Source: Sphingomonas changnyeongensis (lineage in GTDB: Bacteria; Pseudomonadota; Alphaproteobacteria; Sphingomonadales; Sphingomonadaceae). From it: a stretch of 64,000 bases of DNA. The translations under genes and the position numbers were made by a program. Positions 8,539 to 17,810 of this stretch are shown here, in pieces. Location of the stretch: the NCBI RefSeq assembly GCF_009913435.1, contig NZ_CP047896.1, positions 62,001-126,000 of the forward strand, in the 5' to 3' direction. Each line of letters begins with the position of its first letter. The stretch's first letter is position 1. The notes under the pieces were generated by a model. The model was not told the origin of the DNA. It ran no database searches and worked only from the letters and a program-made list of their open reading frames with translations.

Positions 8539-10187
8539 TCAAGCACTGTCGGACGAAAAGGCCTGTGGGGCCACCCAATGCCAGGGCAGTAGCCCGTCCA
8601 CCGGATTGATGCGGTGACCTCGTCCAATCCGATCAAGCACGTTGGCGAGCCAGACCTGTGGGTTGATCCCATTGAGCTTCGCCGTTTCGAGCAGGCTGTA
8701 GATCGCTGCTGCCCGCTCGCCACCGCAGTCGGCACCGGCAAAGAGCCAGTTCTTCCGACCCACGGCGATCCCGCGTAGCGCATTCTCCGCCAGGTTGTTG
8801 TCGACCTCGAGGCGACCATCCTCCGTGTAGGTGAGAAGTGCCGGCTTCAGACGAACGGCGTAGCGGAGCGCCTCCGCCAGCGGTGACCGAGCCGACACCT
8901 GCGCGAGCACGCCGTCTGCCCATTGGAAGAAGTCGGGCGCCTTCAGCTTGGAGTATTTCCGCGCCTTGCGGCGATCGTCATGCGGGTCTCGGGAGATCCG
9001 CCTCTCGACCTCATAGAGATCGCCGATCAGAAACAGCCCTTCACGAGCGATGGAGCGGGCGTCGGCATCGAGCACATCGTGCAGCTTGCGGCGCACGTGC
9101 GCCTAACAAGCAATGGGCATGATCAGCCCCGGCTGTCGATTGGCCGCGTAGAGCTTCTCGAACCCGGCATAGGCATCAGCCTGCAGGAAGCCTGCAAACG
9201 TCTTGAGGTGCTCGCGCGGGCGTTCTCCCTTGCGATCCGGGTTGTAGCGGTGGAGCGCCGCGGGTTTGTCGCTGTGACGCCATCGTCGATTGTCGCGCAC
9301 GTACACCCATAGCCGCCCCGTCGCCGTCTTGCCGCTAGCCGGCGACAGCACCGGAACCGGCGTGTCGTCGGCGTGAAGCTTGGGGCTGGCCATCACATGC
9401 TCCGCGATACGGTCGACCAGCGGCTGCAGAAGCCAGCTGACCTGCCCCATCCAGTCCGCCAGCGTCGATCGGCTGATCTCGACACCCTCCCGCGCGAAGA
9501 TCTGCGATTGGCGGTAGAGCGGCAGATGGTCCGCGAATTTCGACACGACCACATGCGCCAGAAGGCCTGGACCAGCTCGGCCGCGGGGCACCGGCTGCGA
9601 AGGTGCCGGTGCCTGACTGATGGCGTCACAGCAATTGCAGGTCAGCTTCGGCCGAACATGCCGAACGACGTGGAAGCGTCCCGGCACATATCCCAGCACC
9701 TCGGTCACGTCTTCGCCCAACCGCGCCATGGCGCCGCCGCAGCTGGTGCAACCGTCCGCTGCCGACGCCGGGGTAGCACCTCTTCGCGGCGGAGATGCGC
9801 AGGGAGCGGCTGACGGCGAGGCTGACTGCTTTCTAAGCCCGGTTCCTCGGCTGTCCTGTCGGCGATGACGCAGGTGGCATGCGCCTGCGCGGCTTCCAGA
9901 TCCTCCAGCGATAGCTCTAGCTGGCCCGCCAGCAGCAACAGCCGCTCCGAGGACTGGCCGAACTTCATCCGCCGAAGGCGCGCAAGCTGGACCTTCAGCT
10001 TCTCGATCTGCAGCGTCGTGAGCTTGATCGCATTTTCGGCTACGGCGAGCTGCGGCCGGGTATCCTGATGCGCAGATCGCTCTGCTGCCAGCGCCTGCTC
10101 GGAGGCAGCGATTTTGGCTTGCATCGCCGCCAAAAGCGCCTTCACCGCATCAGGATTGTCGGGGATGTCCAGCGCATCGGAAGACAT
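8539..10187 (-). pseudogene. tnpC: IS66 transposase TnpC, frameshifted and with internal stop
   Basis: Pieces in two frames give one IS66 DDE transposase. The first has an N-terminal leucine-rich region and MKFGQSSERL. A frame loss follows near 9776, after HLRREEVL. The zinc-ribbon (CTSCGGAMARLGED) and the catalytic region (LHADDTPVPVL, YVRDNRRW, FLQADAYAGFE) lie beyond it. A TAG at about 9103 falls where relatives have Trp (PIAC-stop-AHVRRK). The C-terminal part (NLAENALRGIAVGRKNW; VDGLLPWHW) is complete. The frame loss is not in a long homopolymer and the amber codon is a substitution, so this is true decay. Confidence 0.85.
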
Positions 10188-10250
10188 GTGTTCCATACCA
10201 GAACAGCGACTCTCGCCCAAGCAAAATGCGCGGATTTCTGCTGCTTTCCG

Positions 10251-10604
10251 CTACATCTGGACGGGCAATCGAGGTGCTTCCGGTGCCACCGTGCGACGCC
10301 AGTCCATCGCCTCGATCAGCAGCGCGAACTGCGCTGCGCTCAGGACCACGCCACCATTCACCAGCGGCGGCCAAACAAAACGAAAACGCTCAAGGCGCTT
10401 GGAGAACAGGCAGAGGCCGGTGCCGTCCCAATAGAGCGCCTTGAGATAGCTGCCCTTCCTGCTGCGGAAGAGGAAGACGTGCCCGCCATAGGGCTCCTGG
10501 TCGAACAGCGGCCACACCAGCGCCGCCAGGCCATCGAACCCGAGCCGCATGCTCACCGGCTTGCTGGCTAGGTACACCTTCGTGCCGGGCGGGAGCGAGA
10601 TCAT
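10251..10604 (-). CDS. tnpB: IS66 accessory protein TnpB
   Basis: This 117-residue protein has the diagnostic IS66 Orf2 sequence: the VYLASKPVSMRLGFDGL start, the GGHVFLFRSRKGSYLKAL core, then WDGTGLCLF and RFRFVWPP. It is required with TnpA for IS66 transposition, by an unclear mechanism. The gene is complete and its start overlaps the end of tnpA by 4 bp. Since tnpC of this copy is broken, it has no working partner here. Confidence 0.9.
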   Translation of the reverse strand: MISLPPGTKVYLASKPVSMRLGFDGLAALVWPLFDQEPYGGHVFLFRSRKGSYLKALYWDGTGLCLFSKRLERFRFVWPPLVNGGVVLSAAQFALLIEAMDWRRTVAPEAPRLPVQM

Positions 10605-11065
10605 GCCGTTTGCCGCAGCACCCGCAGCACGCGGGCCAGTGCCTTCTCGTTGACGTAGGTGTCGACCGACAGACGCACCCCACCGGGCAGGTCGATGTAG
10701 ATGCCACCGGGTCGCAAGCCCGGGTTCGGCCGTATCAGCTCCTCCTGCGTCGGCCCTGCCTCGCGCCCCGCGGCGCGGAATGGCGCAGCCACCTCGGCGC
10801 CCCGAAGAGCCACGGCGGGCTCTACATCGGAGCCGGTCGCCACTTCCCCATAGGGGACAAACTGGAGCGGCTCGCCCGTCAACAGCACCATTTCGCGCTT
10901 CCGCTTGCGCCAGCCATGGATCAGGCTAGGCGACATCCCCAGCTGCCGAGCAACGCCCACGATCGTGGCCCCCGGCGCGTCGCATTGCGCCAGCACAGCG
11001 GCCCGCTCCGCGTCTGAATAGCGCCGGCGCCGCTCCACATGGGTGATGACCTCCATCCGGCTCAT
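10601..11065 (-). CDS. tnpA: IS66 accessory protein TnpA (helix-turn-helix)
   Basis: This 154-residue IS66 Orf1 has a helix-turn-helix in the first third (RRRYSDAERAAVLAQ...GVARQLGMSPSLIHGWRK) and a C-terminal GGVRLSVDTYVNEKALARVL segment. I use the ATG at 11065 (MSRMEVITHVERRRRY), which has GGAGAG a few bases upstream. Longer in-frame starts would lie in the terminal repeat. It overlaps tnpB by 4 bp. Confidence 0.85.
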   Translation of the reverse strand: MSRMEVITHVERRRRYSDAERAAVLAQCDAPGATIVGVARQLGMSPSLIHGWRKRKREMVLLTGEPLQFVPYGEVATGSDVEPAVALRGAEVAAPFRAAGREAGPTQEELIRPNPGLRPGGIYIDLPGGVRLSVDTYVNEKALARVLRVLRQTA

Positions 11066-11599
11066 CCGCACTCTCCTTTCGGAGTGCGAAAGGACACTCC
11101 TGAGTGCTCCCCGCCTCGCGCAGCAGAAGTTGCCACGCAATATGGGTCAGATCGGACGCTTACTGGCCTTATGCGCATTGGTAGAAAGGTTCATCGCCCG
11201 CGCACCTGATCCTAACAACAGCCCCATGCGGTTGGTGGTCGGTAATCGACGGGTGCCCAACCTACCGGGGCTGGTATGACCGTGCGGGCATACCGTCACA
11301 GCAGGGCGTGATTGGCGGACACGAAAAGCGCCGCCCGAGAAAAAGGATGCCCAAATACGATCTGAACTGCCTCGAACTAAGAGGTACGAGGCGTACCAAA
11401 CGTTGCCCTCTCGGCAGTTACGACGCCGTGCACCGGCCGCAATCGAGGTGCCGCAATCGCAAGGGCAGCAGCGCAAGCGGCTGATGATCGTGCGATGCCC
11501 AAACCGCGGCAGCGATGATCTGCCCGAGTCATCTGCTTGCCGCTACGATGCGACCAAGACCCGACCCTGGTCTAACCTCCCTGGTCGCAGCGCCCCAAC

Positions 11600-11639
11600 T
11601 GGGTAGGCCAGGAGATCCCGCACTAGCCTGGCCTACCCA
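11600..11639. terminator. Strong hairpin in a gene-free stretch
   Basis: Arms TGGGTAGGCCAGG (11600-11612) and CCTGGCCTACCCA (11627-11639) form a perfect 13-bp stem with a 14-nt loop, followed by a moderately T-rich stretch. It may be a terminator or a structured mobile remnant. The rest of the gap 11164-12097 holds no gene that I can support. Confidence 0.45.
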
Positions 11640-12097
11640 TTCTTGGTCATTTTGCCTCTGCTCCGGCGGCCTTTGCTCAAACTGCGGCATGTAGGTTGGC
11701 GGGCCCTCACGATCGGAAAAGAGCAGAACTCGCGCCACGTGTTGCCTTCGGCCTTGGAAACCAAGGCGCCATTCCCACATCTGCTCTGAGCATTTCTGGG
11801 TTAATCCTCGGAGTTCGAAACACGTGCGCGGTTCGCTTCTGTCCTCTGCCGGCGCGATAGCGCTGTCTCTCATTCCCCTCGTCTCAGCCGGCGCCCTGCT
11901 CGCAATGGCGATGCCTCAGGCATCGAATCCTGTCGACTGATCCTTTTGTGAGGGACCCAGATACAGACCCCGAGGAAGCCAAAGCAACGACGCAAAAAGC
12001 CCTATTTCTATGACGAAGTCATGCTGATCGCCTCCGATCTTGAGCCACCAGTCCAGACCGGAGTAAGCACAGTATCGGCGTTTTTTGCAGTGCCCCG

Positions 12098-12673
12098 CTA
12101 TGTCCTAATGTGTTTGGCAAATATGTTTGCCCGGACAGACGCTGAATGTATCTGTTGCGCGATTTGGCGCGCCTTCTCCAAATCCAGCTCGCCCTTTTGC
12201 AACCCATACATAAGCGACGACGAAAAGTTCGTTATCGCCGTCAGCGGCTGACACATCTCACGAAGAGCATCACCAATAATGTCACCACCCGAACTAATGA
12301 GGCTTCGGGTAGAGAATAGTGATTCGACCTCTACAATGAAACCTGCATAGCCATGGAAATTACCACCGCTTTCCTCAATAGGCGTTCCGATATCAATGAC
12401 TTCTCTAAACTGTCCGTCTGATCGACGTACACGAAAAAACAAAAGAACAGCCTCTCTTTTTTTCGCACTCGAAAAGAAGTATTCATGAACGCCGGGCCGG
12501 TCTCCTGTATGGACCATCTCGATCCAACCTTTCCCCATAGCATCAGTTGCGTCTTGCCCCGTGTAACTCGACCATCGGTCATTGACGTATACACAGTCTC
12601 CCTGTGAGTCACATTTCCAGAGCATCGCTGGCGAGAAACGGGTTACGTGTCGCAGATGGTCAACGTCATGCAT
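12098..12673 (-). CDS. PAS-domain protein with degenerate histidine-kinase dimerisation domain
   Basis: Residues about 10-125 form a PAS sensor domain (FSPAMLWKCDSQGDCVYVND, TGQDATDAMGKGW, HGYAGFIVEVE). The C-terminal segment ALREMCQPLTAITNF aligns with the FixL-type phosphoacceptor motif A-H-E-L-N-Q-P-L-x-A-I, but the histidine is replaced by Arg. No ATP-binding domain follows, and the protein stops at 191 residues. It therefore cannot act as a kinase and may be a sensor or adaptor that dimerises with other kinases. Codon use is more AT-rich than its neighbours, suggesting recent arrival. The start ATG at 12673 precedes the PAS fold directly. Confidence 0.75.
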   Translation of the reverse strand: MHDVDHLRHVTRFSPAMLWKCDSQGDCVYVNDRWSSYTGQDATDAMGKGWIEMVHTGDRPGVHEYFFSSAKKREAVLLFFRVRRSDGQFREVIDIGTPIEESGGNFHGYAGFIVEVESLFSTRSLISSGGDIIGDALREMCQPLTAITNFSSSLMYGLQKGELDLEKARQIAQQIHSASVRANIFAKHIRT

Positions 12674-12949
12674 CGGACATTTTCTTCTTGTGCGAGAACA
12701 CCCCACAGTCGCACGATCATAGCTACAAAGGCATGCGTGGAAAGCGCGGCGTTTGCGCTTGTTGGTCCCGCCTGCTGATGTGATCAAACGAGACAAGCCC
12801 AAGACAACCCTTGGAGGGACGCGCCCCCCAAGCGTGAAATCTCACAATGAGGGCTGGCGATGCTCGGAGAGGTCAGATAGCCACCACAGCGCGAGCGCGC
12901 CGACACGACGCACCGCCAGAGCGCAGCCCGACGCAAACGCCTCGCCCGG

Positions 12950-13219
12950 TTACGCAGCCAGCCGCATGGCCGACCATTCCGACCGGGATCCGCGCTCATC
13001 CGCCGTTTCGAAAAACAGCACTTCATCCGCGCTCAGGCGGATCATCTGGCTCGCCTGCACCAGCAAACGCTCGCCCGCACGAAGCAGCCAAAGCTGCCGG
13101 TCCGCCGGCCGATTGGCCGCCGCAAGCAACGTCGCAGGGTCCACGACATCCCTGTCGAGGGCCAGCAGCTGACCATCAACATCCACAATGTTTCGAAAGC
13201 GAAGACTCCAACCGGTCAT
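12950..13219 (-). CDS. Small ubiquitin-like (multiubiquitin-type) protein
   Basis: This 89-residue protein starts at an ATG with AGGAGA 6 bp upstream. Its pattern matches one beta-grasp unit of the bacterial multiubiquitin family: an N-terminal strand with VDGQLLALDRD, a helix DPATLLAAANRPADRQ, a strand WLLRAGERLL, then RLSADEVLFFETA. Such proteins usually sit with E1/E2/JAB-type genes, none of which is adjacent here. The C-terminus (SAMRLAA) lacks a terminal Gly-Gly. It begins 48 bp after the helicase stop on the same strand, so it is probably co-transcribed. Assignment is by pattern only and needs structure prediction. Confidence 0.55.
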   Translation of the reverse strand: MTGWSLRFRNIVDVDGQLLALDRDVVDPATLLAAANRPADRQLWLLRAGERLLVQASQMIRLSADEVLFFETADERGSRSEWSAMRLAA

Positions 13220-13266
13220 TGCGCATCTCCTGTGAAGCGATAAGCGCATGATGCCGCCCGGCGGCG

Positions 13267-16200
13267 TCAAAATCTGTCACCCCCATATTCGTGAAGCATG
13301 CACAGCGTGTTGACGAGCACCATCTCCTCCACGGTGCGGCACGGCGTCTCAAGCAGGGAGGGACTGGCAAACACCGTCGCTGCCACCTGGGCTCTCGACA
13401 CTGCAACATTGATCCGGTTGAGCGAGAACAGGAACGCGATGTCGCGGGGCAGCTCCTCACCGCTCGATGTCGTCATCGACACCAAGCACACAGGTGCCTC
13501 CTGCCCCTGAAATCGGTCGACAGTCCCGACGCGGACCGCAGCCGGAAGACGAGCCCTGAGCGCGTTCACCTGCGCATTGTAGGGCGCCACCACCAGAACA
13601 TCTGCGTGTCCGATCTCACGCTCCCGCCCGTCCCGGTCGCGATAGATCGAACCCTCAATCTCGGAAATCCGAGCGATGACCGCATCGATCTCCTCCGGGC
13701 TGACCTGAGAGCGCCCAACATGCAAAACGCTGCGCATCCCGGCGCCGACCAGATCCTCACCCGATCGCGTAACCAGCGTCTGCCGTGCCGATGCATCGTC
13801 ACTCCGCAGCCGTCCCTCATAGACAGCAGCCGAGACGAAGCCGCAGACCCTTGGATGCATCCGGCGGCTGACCGGAATGAAGATGCCGCGATCGGCCGGC
13901 ACAATACGATGACCGTCAAGGAGATACTCAAGACAAGACCGCCCGCTATCCCCCGGATGGTTCCCCTGCAGCGGCTGAGGCAGCTGCATCGGATCTCCCA
14001 CCAGCACGATGTTGCGAGCACAACGGGCCATCGCAAGAATGTTGGCGAGTGAAACCTGACCGGCTTCGTCCACGATCAGGTGCTCGAACGCGGGAGCCGG
14101 GTACCGGGCGAAATGCCACGCTGTCGCACCAACGACATGCGCCGCCGCTATCTCCGGCGCCTCATTGTCGCTGACCAGCACGATCCCCCCAGGTGCGTCA
14201 CCCTCGCCATCGTCAGAGGCTTTCTGAACGATCCGGCACTCGACGCCCTCAGCCCGTGCGCGCTCGGCAACAGCCGCCAGCAGATTACTGATCGCCTTGT
14301 GGCTGTTCGAAGAGACCGCGACGCGGGCCCCCGAACGGACAAGGTCGACGATCGACAAAGCGCTCACATAGGTTTTGCCCGTGCCGGGCGGTCCCTGAAT
14401 GGCAAGCGTGGTTCCAGCCATCGCCCCAATAGCGCGACTGGTTTGAACCGGGAGATCGCCCTCTTCCCCGATCACCCCATCTGGCCGGGGGCCGTCGCGA
14501 AAAACGGGCGGCGACCGCGTCAACAAATGCTCGACCGCGGGGAGTGTGCCGGAGTTGGCAATCATCTCCTCGGTGACTGCTGCCACGGCGTCCTTGAGAA
14601 CATCATTGCGCAGCGGTTTCTCGGGCAGAAGGTCGAGCCGGTCTGGCAGCGGGCCCTTGGCAGTCGAGCGCCGCAGGACAAGGGTGCCAGCTTCATGATC
14701 AATCGACCGCAGAATAACGTCTTCAGGCGCATCCGCCGGCTTCACGCATGGCGACTGACCGGCGCGCAGCTTCGTTTCCTGCGGCGGAAATCGGTAGGTA
14801 CGTTCCCAGGACTTGGTGGTCACCTTGACCGGATCACCCACCGCCTCGAGCCCTTGAATGCATTCAAGGTCGTCGAGCAACTCCTCGCTATCCTGAGCAA
14901 GGCGGTCAAAAATGCCCCACCAGGTCGGTTTATCCTCGCGCTTGTAGAACTGGCTGAGATCGAGAAGCAGCCGAGCCACCTGCTCGCCAAGGCGCGCTCG
15001 AACCGGCTGTAAGCGCGCTTCAAGCGCTGCCAGCTCGGCGTCTTCGGCCGCTACATTTGAGAGACTGCCTGCATCGGGAACGGCACCAAGCGTCGGCCAA
15101 GGCAAGGCCGTCGGCCTGACCGTGCCCACCAGCCAGTCGCGAAGCAGCTGGGTCGAAACACAGTCGGTGCGGTTGTACTCGTGGATCTCATCGAGAAGCC
15201 GCTGTTCGCCCGTCTGGCGCCACTCCTCGTAGAACACGACACTCGCGCCGGCGGTCGCAACACTCGCCGCCCGCTTCTCCATGTAGAAGGCCTCGAGATC
15301 CTTGATCGAATAGCCCCGCTCAGAGGCCACAAGCGCACCCGAGACGACCTTGAAGAGGTCAACAAACCGGCGCTCCCGTTGCAGCTGATCCATTGCTGCC
15401 TCGCCCGTGCGATGCTGGGCCGTGAGCCGCCTCAGCGCTGCCATCTCATAGTTGGCGTAGTGATAGATATGCGCCTGCGGATATCTGCGCATTCGATCGA
15501 CGAGGAAATCCAGCAGCTCAGCGACTGCACGACCTTCCTCCGCACGATCATGGGCCCAGAAGGCCCGAAAGCACCATTCGTCACCCTCGCGAAACCAGAG
15601 GCCGTGGAGATACTCTAGCCCACCCGGGAAATAGGGATCGCCCTCAATGTCGTAGAAGACATCACCCGCATCCGGTGCAGGCAGCAGGCCAAAACCCTTG
15701 CCCGGCTCAAGGGCACGAAGCTCAAATGTCGGCGGACCACCAGCACGGCGCGCTGATTGCAACCGGGCCTGGGCCACAAGCCGTCGCTGTGTCTCGAGTG
15801 CCATCCTTGGCACCCGACCGTTATAGGCCCCAAGGGCCGTCATCGTGTTTATGCCCGCAGCCTCCAGCTTTTGACGCTGGGACCTGCTGATGCCCGCAAC
15901 CAGAGCAAGGCTATCCTCCGCCTCCCATTGCGCCTTGCAGTGATCGCTCCACCTGCATAGCCCACAAGCCGTGACCGGATCCGGGCGCGTCGCGGGTCGT
16001 TCGTCCACAAACGCTTCCAGCGCCCGCCTTGCATAGCGGGCATAAGCCGACACCTCGGCCAAGCAAACGGTAAAGCGCGTGCCATCGCCGAGCTGCAGAT
16101 GCGCCGCATCCGGTGCGGCCCCCTGCAGGTCGGCAACCATATCGCTGTACAGACAAAGCTGGAGGACGTGCTTGGGATCGGGCTTTCGCTTCAGCTTGGT

Positions 16201-16602
16201 GTCGACCACCTCATAGGACCAGGGACCAAGCGCCGACGGGCGCTCTACACGCTCCAGAAAGTCGGAATATCCGCCCCACTCGCCCTCAAGAAGGGCGCCT
16301 TGGAAGATGACGTCCGCGCCGCTGCGCATCGCCTCGAGCGTGAGCTCGACAGACTGCTGTAGCGAGATCCGCGCCTTTGGGATCTCGACCACCCGCCGGC
16401 CGCTTGCACGCAGCTGCTCAAGATAGGCAAGCTCATGGGCATCGCCCTGCAGCTGCAGCAGCTCCGCCTCGGCGCTGTCTTCCCTCGGCCTGATATCTCC
16501 CACCTCGATCAGGCGGAGATCGAGCGTCGTCGCGTGCCTGCAACCCTTGAACCGCATCAGGTCCGACGCCGATAGCCGGAGCCCACCATCAATCTTGAGC
16601 AT
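13267..16602 (-). CDS. TM0106-family RecB-like nuclease fused to UPF1/DNA2-type helicase
   Basis: This protein of 1,111 residues has an N-terminal RecB-type nuclease domain (GGYSDFLERVE; YEVVDTKLKRKPDPKHVLQL) with a Cys cluster (CGLCRWSDHC). An RNase H-like segment with DIEGDPYF (about 330) follows. The C-terminal superfamily 1 helicase has GPPGTGKTY (motif I), VDEAGQ (II), GDPMQLPQ (III), TVDRFQGQEAP (V) and INVAVSRAQ (VI). It should cut and unwind nucleic acid in the cytoplasm. An AAGGGGAG ribosome site precedes the ATG. A WYL regulator diverges 61 bp away and a ubiquitin-like gene follows, a context typical of defence modules. Confidence 0.9.
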   Translation of the reverse strand: MLKIDGGLRLSASDLMRFKGCRHATTLDLRLIEVGDIRPREDSAEAELLQLQGDAHELAYLEQLRASGRRVVEIPKARISLQQSVELTLEAMRSGADVIFQGALLEGEWGGYSDFLERVERPSALGPWSYEVVDTKLKRKPDPKHVLQLCLYSDMVADLQGAAPDAAHLQLGDGTRFTVCLAEVSAYARYARRALEAFVDERPATRPDPVTACGLCRWSDHCKAQWEAEDSLALVAGISRSQRQKLEAAGINTMTALGAYNGRVPRMALETQRRLVAQARLQSARRAGGPPTFELRALEPGKGFGLLPAPDAGDVFYDIEGDPYFPGGLEYLHGLWFREGDEWCFRAFWAHDRAEEGRAVAELLDFLVDRMRRYPQAHIYHYANYEMAALRRLTAQHRTGEAAMDQLQRERRFVDLFKVVSGALVASERGYSIKDLEAFYMEKRAASVATAGASVVFYEEWRQTGEQRLLDEIHEYNRTDCVSTQLLRDWLVGTVRPTALPWPTLGAVPDAGSLSNVAAEDAELAALEARLQPVRARLGEQVARLLLDLSQFYKREDKPTWWGIFDRLAQDSEELLDDLECIQGLEAVGDPVKVTTKSWERTYRFPPQETKLRAGQSPCVKPADAPEDVILRSIDHEAGTLVLRRSTAKGPLPDRLDLLPEKPLRNDVLKDAVAAVTEEMIANSGTLPAVEHLLTRSPPVFRDGPRPDGVIGEEGDLPVQTSRAIGAMAGTTLAIQGPPGTGKTYVSALSIVDLVRSGARVAVSSNSHKAISNLLAAVAERARAEGVECRIVQKASDDGEGDAPGGIVLVSDNEAPEIAAAHVVGATAWHFARYPAPAFEHLIVDEAGQVSLANILAMARCARNIVLVGDPMQLPQPLQGNHPGDSGRSCLEYLLDGHRIVPADRGIFIPVSRRMHPRVCGFVSAAVYEGRLRSDDASARQTLVTRSGEDLVGAGMRSVLHVGRSQVSPEEIDAVIARISEIEGSIYRDRDGREREIGHADVLVVAPYNAQVNALRARLPAAVRVGTVDRFQGQEAPVCLVSMTTSSGEELPRDIAFLFSLNRINVAVSRAQVAATVFASPSLLETPCRTVEEMVLVNTLCMLHEYGGDRF

Positions 16603-16642
16603 TCACACTCCCCTTGGGTGCATCATGTCGCATAAGGGTGAC

Positions 16643-16655
16643 AGAAGCTGTCGGG
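16643..16655. promoter_or_regulatory. Small inverted repeat in divergent promoter region
   Basis: GACAG, a 3-bp spacer and CTGTC lie in the 61-bp gap between the helicase start and the WYL regulator start. This is the only symmetric element that I see there and it could be the operator. The arms are short, so chance is possible. Confidence 0.3.
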
Positions 16656-16663
16656 GAGCCGAA

Positions 16664-17653
16664 ATGTCTTTTGCGAAGGGTCAGGAGCTGCTCAAGCTCG
16701 CGATGATGGCGACGCGGCGCAGCGGCGTGTCGCTCGAGGAGATCGTCGAGGAATGGGGCTGCTCCCACCGAACAGCACAGCGGATGACCGACGCCCTCCA
16801 GACCGCCTTCCCACAGACCGAGGCCCAAGATGGCGAAGACCGGAAGCGGCGATGGCACATCCATGCGCGGGCGATCGCTCCCCTCCTCACCCCTTCGGCT
16901 GACGAGCTTGCCGCACTCTCAACCGCGATCGCCCAGCTTCAAACGCACGCGCTCGAAGCCGAGGCCGCATTGCTGAGACAGCTGCAATCCAAGGTGCGCG
17001 CTCTGCTGCCGCCGGGCGCCGGCACACGGCTTGCCGTGGATGAGGAAGCACTGCTTGAAGCCCTTGGCCATGCAGCGCGCCCTGGTCCGCGGCCAGCCTC
17101 GGATCATGAGGTGAATGCCGCCATCTCAGAAGCCCTGAAAGGCCCCTTCCTGCTTCGGATCGCCTATCGCAAGCGCAAGCAGGATAGCCCAAGCGAACGC
17201 ATCGTTGCCCCGCACGGGCTGCTGCTTGGGGTCCGCCGGTATCTGGTCGCCCGCGATACTGCCAAGAAAGGCCGGAAGCTCCAGCATTACCGCGTCGAGG
17301 AAATCTACTCGGCTGAAGTCCTCCCCGAGAGCTTCGAACTCGAGCCTGGCTTCAACATACGGGCCCACGCCGAGAAAGGGTTTGGCTCGTACGAGAGTGA
17401 AGCCGAGCACGATGATGTGGTCTGGCGATTCTCACCCGACGCCGCAGACCATGCCCGGCGGTTCGTCTTTCATCCCACGCAACAGATCGATGAGGAACCC
17501 GACGGCTCCTTGATCGTGCGGTTCCGCGCGTCCGGGCACCTCGAAATGTGCTGGCACCTCTATTCCTGGGGCAAGTCAGTCGAGGTGCTCCAGCCCGCGA
17601 GGCTCCGCGAGATGGTGCAAGGCCATCAACGCGACTTTGCAGCCCTGCCCTAG
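16664..17653 (+). CDS. WYL-domain transcriptional regulator
   Basis: This 329-residue protein has an N-terminal winged helix-turn-helix (SLEEIVEEWGCSHRTAQRM) and a central WYL domain (LLRIAYRKRKQ, IVAPHGLLLGVRRYLVAR, GRKLQHYRVEEI). The C-terminal WCX region runs EDGSLIVRF-like to HLYSWGKSVEVL. I start at 16664, preceded by GGGGAG; two upstream ATGs lack such a site. WYL regulators often bind nucleic-acid ligands and control phage defence genes. Its divergent position next to the nuclease/helicase suggests that it regulates that operon and itself. GACAG-AAG-CTGTC in the 61-bp gap is a possible operator. Confidence 0.88.
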   Translation: MSFAKGQELLKLAMMATRRSGVSLEEIVEEWGCSHRTAQRMTDALQTAFPQTEAQDGEDRKRRWHIHARAIAPLLTPSADELAALSTAIAQLQTHALEAEAALLRQLQSKVRALLPPGAGTRLAVDEEALLEALGHAARPGPRPASDHEVNAAISEALKGPFLLRIAYRKRKQDSPSERIVAPHGLLLGVRRYLVARDTAKKGRKLQHYRVEEIYSAEVLPESFELEPGFNIRAHAEKGFGSYESEAEHDDVVWRFSPDAADHARRFVFHPTQQIDEEPDGSLIVRFRASGHLEMCWHLYSWGKSVEVLQPARLREMVQGHQRDFAALP

Positions 17654-17810
17654 GCGGAGCGCAGCAGGTGCGCAGCCCGGGCTGATGTGCCGCGGGAGAG
17701 GATCTCTACACCGCGGGCTCATTGGGATCAGGCGGGGTAATGGCACTGCAGCCGCAGGCCAGAAGCAGGGCAAGAACGATGGCGAGATGATCCGCTTCTC
17801 CGCCTCTCGC

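Larger units (their letters stand above)
8539..11163 (-). mobile_element. IS66-family insertion sequence, right end lost
   Basis: Three genes in the IS66 order (tnpA, tnpB, tnpC) run on the minus strand. At the tnpA side the element ends in the IS66-type terminus GTAAGCGTCCGATCTG, read on the minus strand from 11163. A matching GTAAGCG terminus is not visible downstream of tnpC near 8500, so that end appears deleted or replaced by the DUF4279 region. tnpC carries a frame break and an amber codon, so the element is inactive. Confidence 0.85.

Noticed and set aside
11164..11873. Several open frames of about 110 codons
   Set aside because: Composition is erratic, there are no ribosome sites and no recognisable motifs; they probably do not code.
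17700..17808. Short lipoprotein-like segment (LALLLACGCSA) after the S24 repressor
   Set aside because: It is in the same frame directly after the repressor stop and has no ATG, GTG or TTG start.
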